Below are positions 38,364 through 46,417 of a stretch of 64,000 nucleotides of DNA, one piece after another; position 1 is the stretch's first letter; each line of letters begins with the position of its first letter. Location: the NCBI GenBank assembly GCA_020832565.1, contig JAFIEI010000012.1, forward strand, positions 1 to 64,000. The letters run 5' to 3'. The translations under genes and the position numbers were made by a program. Under the pieces are notes generated by a model. The model saw nothing but the letters and a program-made list of their open reading frames with translations. It was not told the DNA's origin and did not search any database. The DNA is from Salinarimonas sp. (GTDB lineage Bacteria > Pseudomonadota > Alphaproteobacteria > Rhizobiales > Beijerinckiaceae).

Positions 38364-39176
38364 TCAGGACCAGCCGACGCTCGGTGCAATGATCGGCACG
38401 ACGGGAATCACCGGGACCTCGGGGTCGGGATCCGAAAACCAGCGTCCTGCGAGCCAGAGTACAATGGGCATATTGCTGCGGCTGGTGGCCAGCGCAAGCG
38501 AGCCTATATTGTCGCGGAGTCCGATCCCGTCTTCCAGCCCGGGCCCGTCGAGGCCCCATTGGCGACAGTGCCATCCGTTGCAGCGATAGCGGGTGCCCTG
38601 GTTTTCGACCTGATCGGCCTGAGTCGTGAGCCGTAAGCCCGGGAAACCCTCTCCCAGGCCCGTGCCGATGGCCTTGCTCACCGCTTCCTTCAGGCTCCAC
38701 AGCGCACGAAATCCTTCGATTCCCGGAAATTTTGCTGCTTCGTCCGGAACGCTGATCGTGGTCATGATATCTGCCGGCTGGACCGAGGTGGTTTCGAGAT
38801 CAACGCCCAGACGCATGCCGCGCACCAGAGCGAACGCGACATGTCCGCCGCTATGCGAGATGTTGAAGTCATAGTCCAGAGCCGCCGCCCCCAATCCCGG
38901 CCTACCGTGAATGCCCGGGATCAGAGGCAGGGCCTCGGCCGTACAGTCGAGCAACTGCGACAGAACATGGCGTTTGAGCGCATGAGCGGCGCGGCTCAGT
39001 CTTCGGTCGCTCTCGCGGATGAAACGTGCAGCGCGTGCTTCCTCTGCTGCCGAGAGGCAGTTGCTGCGCCCGATGGCGAGCGTTGCAGGAGCAGCTTCGA
39101 CAATCACGAGGACGGCCTGTGCGGCGCGGACGCGCCTAAGGGCATGCTCGAGGCCGGCCTCGGGAATGGGTGTCAT
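38364..39176 (-). CDS. 4'-phosphopantetheinyl transferase (Sfp type)
   Basis: YDFNISHSGGHVAFALVRGMRLGVDLETT; FRALWSLKEAVSKAIGTGLGEG. Confidence 0.92.
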   Translation of the reverse strand: MTPIPEAGLEHALRRVRAAQAVLVIVEAAPATLAIGRSNCLSAAEEARAARFIRESDRRLSRAAHALKRHVLSQLLDCTAEALPLIPGIHGRPGLGAAALDYDFNISHSGGHVAFALVRGMRLGVDLETTSVQPADIMTTISVPDEAAKFPGIEGFRALWSLKEAVSKAIGTGLGEGFPGLRLTTQADQVENQGTRYRCNGWHCRQWGLDGPGLEDGIGLRDNIGSLALATSRSNMPIVLWLAGRWFSDPDPEVPVIPVVPIIAPSVGWS

Positions 39177-40027
39177 GTGATGCTTTCCAGCATTGGCGTC
39201 AGGACCGGTTTCGGGCCGAACTCGGAAAATCTGCAGCCGCCCTCGCGCCGCATGAAGCGGATGGAATCCGCCCAACGCACCGGTGAACTGATCTGCGCGG
39301 CGAGGTTTTCGCGTATGCCTGGTGCATCATCCGGGTAAGGCGATGCATTGCGGTTGGCTATGACGGGGATCTCCGGCCGTTTCATCGCGACCGTATCGAG
39401 CGTGGCGCGAAAGGCCTCTGCTGCAGCCGCCATCAAGCGTGAATGAAATGCCCCGCCCACCTGCAGCCGGACGACCTGAAAGCCCTCACGCTGAAGAAGC
39501 GGATGTACGTTCTCGATCTGGTCCACGCGCCCGGAGACCACGCTCTGGCGATCCGTGTTGAGATTGGCCAGATCGAGCGCATCGTAATCGTCGATGATCG
39601 CGGCGATACGCTCCTGCCCTTCTCCCAGAACGGCCAGCATGCCGCCACCTTCGGCCTGCGCCATCAGGGCCCCGCGCTGCTTCACCAGGGCGAGACCATC
39701 GGTGAAACCGAATACGCCCGCTACCGTCAAGGCTGCGTATTCCCCGAGGGAATGCCCGGCCACCATGATCGGCTCTTCACCGGTCTCTTCGAGATGGCGG
39801 ATCCAGGTCATCATGCACACGGTATAGAGCGCGGGTTGGGTGACATCTGTGGAAACGAGGCGGTTCTCCGGATCGTCGATGCAGGTCCGGGCCAGGTCAT
39901 AGCCCAGGACCTCCTCGGCGATGCCCGTCAGCGTCTTGAAATCCGTAAACAATTCGCGGCCCATACCCTTGAACTGGGCTCCCTGCCCGGGAAAGAGGTG
40001 CATCGCCGCTTCATCGTGCTGCGTCAT
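39173..40027 (-). CDS. free-standing acyltransferase (trans-AT, malonyl-specific-looking)
   Basis: HLFPGQGAQFKGMG; MVAGHSLGEYAALTVAGVF (GHSxG); VGGAFHSRLM (malonyl-type AFHS). Overlaps the PPTase gene by 4 bp. Confidence 0.95.
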   Translation of the reverse strand: MTQHDEAAMHLFPGQGAQFKGMGRELFTDFKTLTGIAEEVLGYDLARTCIDDPENRLVSTDVTQPALYTVCMMTWIRHLEETGEEPIMVAGHSLGEYAALTVAGVFGFTDGLALVKQRGALMAQAEGGGMLAVLGEGQERIAAIIDDYDALDLANLNTDRQSVVSGRVDQIENVHPLLQREGFQVVRLQVGGAFHSRLMAAAAEAFRATLDTVAMKRPEIPVIANRNASPYPDDAPGIRENLAAQISSPVRWADSIRFMRREGGCRFSEFGPKPVLTPMLESIT

Positions 40028-40083
40028 CGTGAATTCTCCTGGATCATGGCTAATTATTGCCCGGAGCCGGCATGCGGCTCATC

Positions 40084-41256
40084 TCAAACGATCAGGTCGC
40101 GCCACGGACGCCGCGGCGACGGCTCCAGCGGGCTGCCCTTTCCGATCCGGAACACGCTCAGAATCTCGCCCTCGAGCGGGAAGCCGAAGCGTCGGGTCAG
40201 AACATCGGCCGATCGCGGGTGTTCGGCGGCATAGTTGAGCGGATGCACGGCAAAGCCTGAGCGGGTCGCCTCCAGATAGATCCGTTCCAGCGCCCGACCG
40301 CCGCGTATGCGTGCGCCGAGCCCCTTGCGCTTCGAGGCGATCACACCCCATAGCGGGGTCGTGCCGACGACGCCGTCGACGCCGTCGATCTCGCCCTGGC
40401 GCCCGAAATCGCCGAACCAGGCCTCGTCGCTGACGAATGTCTGCAGGCCCGCCTTGACGACCAGCGGGACTTCGGACGTGTGCAGGCTGATTCCATCGCC
40501 TTTGGCATAGAGCGTCTCGCGATCGACGCGCCACCAGCTCATCGAATCGCGGAAGAAGGCTTCGTCCGCGACGACGTCGCGTGCGGCCATGCGCATGGTC
40601 GAGGTGATATAGGCGGCGTCGGCGCTGCCACGATCCGCGAGGCCGATCACGAGATCATCGGTGATCCCGCCGCTCAGGGCAGCGCGCAGCGGAACCGGTA
40701 CCGGCGTGGCGAGATCGTAAGCGCCGCGGTTGGTCATGCGGGCGAAGATCGCGTCGAACATCCCCTCCGGCAGGGTAGCACCCGCACCTCGATCCTTTGT
40801 CAGCTTCACGGCGAGCCGGATGCTCTGCCGGCCGATCGGTCCTTCGGGAATGCTCGGCGTGGCCCGGTAGCCCAGATGCGCGGCGGCCACGATGAGATTC
40901 TCGAGGGCGCAGCCGAGACTCTGATGCAGCTGGCGGTTATCGGGATCGGCCGCACCGATATTGCGGGTCAGGTCGGCGTGGATCACGATCATGTCGTCGT
41001 CCACGGCGAAATGCCAGGGCTGGATGTTGTGCGCGCTCGGTGCCAGATGAGCGCAGACGATCATGTATTCGATGTCACTGAGCCCCGCTTTCTCCGCCTT
41101 CTTCCAGGCGGCATAGGCGGGATGGCTGAAATCGGCCGTCCGCGCTGCTTCCGCGAGGCGCAGCCCGACGGCGCCTGCGCCGAGTGCCACGCCGGAGGCG
41201 GCGAGGCCGAACATGATCCGACGCCGGGTCGGGGACGTGGTATTTTCAGGCTGCAT
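40084..41256 (-). CDS. Acg/nitroreductase-fold FMN protein with twin-arginine signal
   Basis: TSPTRRRIMFGLAASGVALGAGAVGL Tat-like N-terminus; AHLAPSAHNIQPWHFAVDDD nitroreductase/Acg motif. Confidence 0.8.
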   Translation of the reverse strand: MQPENTTSPTRRRIMFGLAASGVALGAGAVGLRLAEAARTADFSHPAYAAWKKAEKAGLSDIEYMIVCAHLAPSAHNIQPWHFAVDDDMIVIHADLTRNIGAADPDNRQLHQSLGCALENLIVAAAHLGYRATPSIPEGPIGRQSIRLAVKLTKDRGAGATLPEGMFDAIFARMTNRGAYDLATPVPVPLRAALSGGITDDLVIGLADRGSADAAYITSTMRMAARDVVADEAFFRDSMSWWRVDRETLYAKGDGISLHTSEVPLVVKAGLQTFVSDEAWFGDFGRQGEIDGVDGVVGTTPLWGVIASKRKGLGARIRGGRALERIYLEATRSGFAVHPLNYAAEHPRSADVLTRRFGFPLEGEILSVFRIGKGSPLEPSPRRPWRDLIV

Positions 41257-44200
41257 CGGTCAGTCCTTCCTGGTTTCGGGAATCCGTATTCTCGGCGAAA
41301 GCGCGCAGCCGCGTGATCATGGCGCCGAGGAAATCCGTGATGGTGCCTTTGCGATATTGGGCGTGCGAATAGGCTGCACGCAGCACGAGGCCGTCGGGGG
41401 TCGCCTGGGCGAGTATTTCCACGGCGCAGGAGCGCGGTGTACCTGGCGGGCCGACCCGCCCCCGGCTCGATTCGGGGCGATAGCGCAAGGTTGCGCCCTG
41501 TCCAGCACCGACCTCCCCGAGGAAGTTCAGCCGCAGGCCGCTGACCCGTCCCGCCGGCCAGTGCCGCGCCGGCAGGGTGTCGCCGAGCCAGTCATAGGAG
41601 TAACCCTTGTAGGGGAGGGTCTTCATTGCGGCCCGGAAGGCACGGGCCGTCTCCGGCAATGCGGCCCGTTCGGGAAGCTGCAACTGCAGCGGAACATTGT
41701 ATGCGAACCCGTCCACGCTGCCGAAGAAGAGCCGGTCGTCGAGGACGTTGCGACCGTTGAGGCGATGTGCGATCGCGACCCGGCGCGCCGCATGGCTTTC
41801 ACCGTTGTGATATCGTGCGGTTTCCAGATACAGGCAAGCGGCAACCAGATCGTGGAGTCCGGGATCGCCGCTCGCGCCTGCGCTGATCGCGAGCAAGGCC
41901 TGCCGGTCGAGGCCGGCCTGTGCGATCGCTTCCGTGGCGAGGGTATTGGCCCCGTCGGGGTGATCAGGCCGGAGCGTGGCGATGTCGGCGCGTGGCTCGA
42001 GATGGTCGCGCCACCAGGATTCCAGTTCGGCCTGTTCGGGCTGCATGCGGCGGCTTGCCTCGCGGTACAGCTCCATGCTGTCGGCGAGGACCGGACTTGC
42101 CGTCGCGGGAACGGACGCAGCAGGATCCGCCCGATTGCCGTCGCCGGAATCCTGATGCTGCAGCAGGCCACGGCTGAACGTGAGCGTGCCGACCATATCC
42201 GCGATCTGGGCGGCGGCGATGACCGCGATGGTGAAACGATCCGTATCACGCCGCGCAACCAGAATATCCATCAGCGGCCATTGCGCCGGTGCCAGAGCGA
42301 GTGCTGCGTCACGTGCTGCCGTGTCGAAAGCCGCGCGGAACGCTTCATCCGCCATGCCGCGTGCATCGTACCAGACCGGTTCGAGCGGCGGGCAGCGCAT
42401 GCGCGTGCGGCGCAGTCGGATGCCGTCACTGTCGTGGAAGGTCGAACGGAGGGCCGGATGGCAGGCGATCAGTTCGTTGCAGGCGCGCACCAGCGCATCG
42501 GGATCAAGCGGGGCGTCGTAGTCGAAGACGAGAACGGATGCGCCGCAGCCCGTGCCGCCGGCCTGATGCATCATGGCGCGCTGTGGCGGCGGCGCTTCGC
42601 TTTCGACATGCGCTTCCATGATTTGCGCTTCCACACGCGCCGCACTCTCGCCGTTGCCGGTGCGGGCTTCGACCGCCGATGCCTCATCCGCCGCGATCAT
42701 CCCGGGCGTGCCCGGCGGCGTCTGTGTGACGATTGCGGGTCGCGATGATCGCAGCGCCTTGCGATCGAGCTTGCCGTTTTGATTCCTGGGAAGCGCTGCA
42801 TGGCTCACGATCGCATCGGGCACCGCATAATAGGGCAGATGCCGCGCGGCCCAGGCGATGACCTGCCGTGCGTCGGTATTTGCCGGAGCGACATGCACTT
42901 CCAGCCGGTCCTGGCCTTCGCCTTGTGCTTCGACGAGAATGGCGCCCGCCGTCTCGATCTCGGGATGATTGGCGATTACGGCTTCGATTTCGCCGAGCTC
43001 GATGCGAAAACCGCGCCTTTTGATCTGGCTGTCGCGGCGGCCGAGGTAATCGATGCGCCCGCATGGCATCCATTGGGCGAGATCCCCCGTACGATAGATC
43101 CGGTTGCCGGGGATGCCTTCATCGGAGAGGTGATTGGCAATGAAGGCGGCGGCCGTCTTCTCCGCGTCGCGGTAATAGCCATGGGCGAGTTGAACCCCGG
43201 CTATGCATAATTCACCGGTCCGGCCCGCATCGTGAACGAGCCGGTCGGCCTCGTCGAGAATGAGCATGGTGACGTTCTGGATCGCGCTTCCGATCGGGAT
43301 GCGCGTCGCATCGGGATCCGGGACGCCGGCGATGACTTCGCAGGTCACGTCGATCGACGCTTCGGTCGGTCCATAGAGATTGGCCAGACCCGCCCCCGTG
43401 CCCTGGATCGTCATCCATTGCCGCACCGGCTTGACCGGCAGTGCCTCGCCGCTGAAGACGAGCCAGCGCAAATCCGGCAGGGAGAGCTTCTCCTGGCAGG
43501 CCGCGTTGACGAATTCCGTGAAGAGCGACGGCACGAAGTGCATCACCGCGATGCGCTCCTCGGCGAGCCATTCCGCGAGGAGCCAGGGATTGGTGACGAC
43601 GTCGCGTTCCGCAGCGCAGATGGTGCCGCCCACCATCAGCGGCCAGAACAACTCCCAGACCGAGACGTCGAAACTGACGGAGGTCTTCTGCGCGACGCGT
43701 TCTCCGGGCAGGAGCCGGAACTGCTTCTGATGCCAGTCGATACGGTTGGCGTAGCCACGATGGTGGCACGCGACACCCTTTGGGTGGCCGGTCGATCCGG
43801 AGGTATAGAGCAGCGCCATGAGATCGTCCGGCGAGATCGCGATGTCGGTGGGATCCTCGCGGATGCTCCAGTCGGCACGGGCGATCTGGCCGGCCTGCCC
43901 CCATTGTGGACGCGCAGCGCCGAGGCCGACCAGATGCGTTACCGATTCCGGGAGCGGCGTTTCGGCGAAATGGGTCTCGAGAATATCGAGATGGGCCACC
44001 CATACCCTGCAGCCGGCATGATCGATGATCCAGCTCATCCGGTCGGCGGGGAAAGCCGGGTCAAGGGGGACGTAGGTGCCTCCGGCCCGCAATATGCCGA
44101 GAATGGCCACGAGCATATCGGTGCCACGCCGCGCGGTTACCGCGACACGATCGCCCGGTGCGACACCGCGCGCAATCAGCGTCGAGGCGAGACGCCGTGA

Positions 44201-46345
44201 TTGCGCATCCAGTGCGGCGTAGGTGAGCACGCCATCGCGATCGCGCACGGCCGTCGCATCGGGACGCGAGACCATCTGAGCCTCGATATGGCGCAGCGGG
44301 ATCGGCGGCAATGCGGGGTCGGTTCCAGCCGCAGCCGCTGGGGTTGCCGGATCGGCTGACGACCCTGACGGGCGCTCCGCCACGGGGGGCATGATCGGCT
44401 CATTCGTCAGGACGGAACCGGCCGGCACGATCACTTCGGCGATGATTGTCGCCATCTCCCGGAGTGTGTTGCATCCGACGAGCCGCTTCGCTCGGTCGCG
44501 GCATTGCCAATGACCGATCACGGCGTTGACCAGCCGGATGCGCCCGAGCGAGTCGAGCCCCAGCACTTTTTCAAGATCCGCCTCGGGATCAATCGCCGTC
44601 GCGGGATGGGTAATGATCCCCGCAGCGATCCGGGCCAGCACGGCATCGAGATCGTCATGCCTTCGAATTGCAGGTGCTGACTCGCGGGCGGGGCCGAGCG
44701 TCGGATCGGCTGCGGATTGCGCAGGTGTGGTCGCAAGCGCCTCGAGCGTGGCGGCATGCGCGCCGGCGAAGGCCTCGACGTCCTTCGCGTCGAAACAATG
44801 CGCGTCGTAATTGACGAAGGCAACGAGGGCGCCGTTGTGGATCTCGTGGAGAATGTCGATGGTCCCGGCGACGTTGCGGGTTGCCGCGCGATAACCGGTG
44901 AGCGATGCGCCGGCGAGGCTGTCGGGCAGTCCGGTCTCTCCGGTAAAGGGCATGTAGAGATTGGCGCGCACCCCCTGACGGGCCTGTTCGAGGATATAGG
45001 CGGGAAGCCGCCCCGCGCTGATCGGGAAATCCGCATCCCGCGCCTCGGCGAGCAGGCGCGCCTGAACCCGGTCATGTCCGTTGATCAGGGCATCGCGCAG
45101 ATCACGGGTAATATCGACCGCGTTGTGCAAGAGGTCGCCGGCATCATCGGCCACCACGAGCGAGAGATTCTGCGCGAAGCAGCCGATCGCCGCACCGAGA
45201 TCGACATCCGGATAGAGCGTGCCGGCAGTGGGGCATTGCACCAGATTGGAGCGCGGATCGCCACGCAGCGCGAGTCGTTCACGCAGGCAACGGTTGGCGC
45301 TCGCGAGCAGGAGTCCGTAGAGCGAGGCGCCCGCCGCATCGGCGGCAAGCGAGAGTGCCTCGGTCGTCGCCTCGTCGAAGCGAAGCGCGAAGTTGCGGAA
45401 CATGGGGGGCGCCGTCGGATTTCCACCCGGACGCCACAGGCCCGGAAGGTTGCGCGTGCGCTCTTCCGCAGCGGTGAAATCCGTCTCGCTCTGCGGATCA
45501 CGCCACGCATTCATCCGCGCCACGGCGCCGCGATAGGCGTCGAGATCGGGCGTGAGCGGCAAGGGGGCGTCGGCATCGTCATACAGGGCCAGGAGATCAG
45601 CCAGGAGGCGCTGGTTTCCAAGACCGTCCGAGACGATGTGTTCGTTGGCGATGATGAGCGCGCTGCGTCCCGCAGGCAGTTGCACGGCGATGACGTCGTG
45701 CAGTGGCCATTGTCGCAGGTCCCATTTGCGATTGAGTTGCGCATGAAACAAGGCGTCCAGCGCTGCCGGTGCATCTGCCTCCTCGCTCAGATCGACATAT
45801 TCCGGGGCTGGCGCGACGGGGGCATCAAGGTGGCGATATTCGACTTCGTGCAGCTGCACCGCATCCGGCGGGATGTAGAACACCGTGCGCAGATTGACGT
45901 GGCGTTCGACGAGCGCCTGACGGGCGCGATGCAGCCTGGCGCGGTCGAGCGGAGCGTCGACCTCGATCATCGTGCATAGCGAGGTCGAATCCGTCGCCTG
46001 GTGGGCGACGAGGAAGAAGGCCTGCGCGAAGGGCATTTCGAGAGGTGAGCCGCCGGGATCCTCGGTGCTGACGTAATCCGGCAATGCCGCGACCGTTTCG
46101 CTGCGATTGCCGAGATCGTTGATCGCGACCACCAGATCATCGAGCGTGACGATGCTGGAAAAGTCGTTCAGGGAGGCGGCGCTGCCATCTGGCAGGAGGG
46201 TGAACACGGCCTGCCAGAGCGACATGATCTTGAGCGAATCGAAGCCGAGATCCTGCTGAAGCAGGCTTGCGCCGTCGAGTTCGTCGAGGTCGCGTCCCGT
46301 CAGCTCTGCGACGCGTTCGCGGACCTGGTCCTGGTAGTCATGCAT
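41246..46345 (-). CDS. NRPS, domain order ACP-C-T-A-C(degenerate), no TE
   Basis: Carriers LGFDSLKI and LGLDSLGR; C motif EHIVSDG; A motifs LTYAALD, LLYTSGSTGHPKGV, NLYGPTEASID, YRTGDL, NGKLDRKAL; second C-like region with AQIADMV in place of HHxxxDG. Confidence 0.9.
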   Translation of the reverse strand: MHDYQDQVRERVAELTGRDLDELDGASLLQQDLGFDSLKIMSLWQAVFTLLPDGSAASLNDFSSIVTLDDLVVAINDLGNRSETVAALPDYVSTEDPGGSPLEMPFAQAFFLVAHQATDSTSLCTMIEVDAPLDRARLHRARQALVERHVNLRTVFYIPPDAVQLHEVEYRHLDAPVAPAPEYVDLSEEADAPAALDALFHAQLNRKWDLRQWPLHDVIAVQLPAGRSALIIANEHIVSDGLGNQRLLADLLALYDDADAPLPLTPDLDAYRGAVARMNAWRDPQSETDFTAAEERTRNLPGLWRPGGNPTAPPMFRNFALRFDEATTEALSLAADAAGASLYGLLLASANRCLRERLALRGDPRSNLVQCPTAGTLYPDVDLGAAIGCFAQNLSLVVADDAGDLLHNAVDITRDLRDALINGHDRVQARLLAEARDADFPISAGRLPAYILEQARQGVRANLYMPFTGETGLPDSLAGASLTGYRAATRNVAGTIDILHEIHNGALVAFVNYDAHCFDAKDVEAFAGAHAATLEALATTPAQSAADPTLGPARESAPAIRRHDDLDAVLARIAAGIITHPATAIDPEADLEKVLGLDSLGRIRLVNAVIGHWQCRDRAKRLVGCNTLREMATIIAEVIVPAGSVLTNEPIMPPVAERPSGSSADPATPAAAAGTDPALPPIPLRHIEAQMVSRPDATAVRDRDGVLTYAALDAQSRRLASTLIARGVAPGDRVAVTARRGTDMLVAILGILRAGGTYVPLDPAFPADRMSWIIDHAGCRVWVAHLDILETHFAETPLPESVTHLVGLGAARPQWGQAGQIARADWSIREDPTDIAISPDDLMALLYTSGSTGHPKGVACHHRGYANRIDWHQKQFRLLPGERVAQKTSVSFDVSVWELFWPLMVGGTICAAERDVVTNPWLLAEWLAEERIAVMHFVPSLFTEFVNAACQEKLSLPDLRWLVFSGEALPVKPVRQWMTIQGTGAGLANLYGPTEASIDVTCEVIAGVPDPDATRIPIGSAIQNVTMLILDEADRLVHDAGRTGELCIAGVQLAHGYYRDAEKTAAAFIANHLSDEGIPGNRIYRTGDLAQWMPCGRIDYLGRRDSQIKRRGFRIELGEIEAVIANHPEIETAGAILVEAQGEGQDRLEVHVAPANTDARQVIAWAARHLPYYAVPDAIVSHAALPRNQNGKLDRKALRSSRPAIVTQTPPGTPGMIAADEASAVEARTGNGESAARVEAQIMEAHVESEAPPPQRAMMHQAGGTGCGASVLVFDYDAPLDPDALVRACNELIACHPALRSTFHDSDGIRLRRTRMRCPPLEPVWYDARGMADEAFRAAFDTAARDAALALAPAQWPLMDILVARRDTDRFTIAVIAAAQIADMVGTLTFSRGLLQHQDSGDGNRADPAASVPATASPVLADSMELYREASRRMQPEQAELESWWRDHLEPRADIATLRPDHPDGANTLATEAIAQAGLDRQALLAISAGASGDPGLHDLVAACLYLETARYHNGESHAARRVAIAHRLNGRNVLDDRLFFGSVDGFAYNVPLQLQLPERAALPETARAFRAAMKTLPYKGYSYDWLGDTLPARHWPAGRVSGLRLNFLGEVGAGQGATLRYRPESSRGRVGPPGTPRSCAVEILAQATPDGLVLRAAYSHAQYRKGTITDFLGAMITRLRAFAENTDSRNQEGLTDAA

Positions 46346-46417
46346 GTCCAATCCTCCGCCGGTTCTCACTGCGGTTCGATTCCGCCTCCGGGCGGATTGC
46401 CTGTGCTTGCGCCATGT

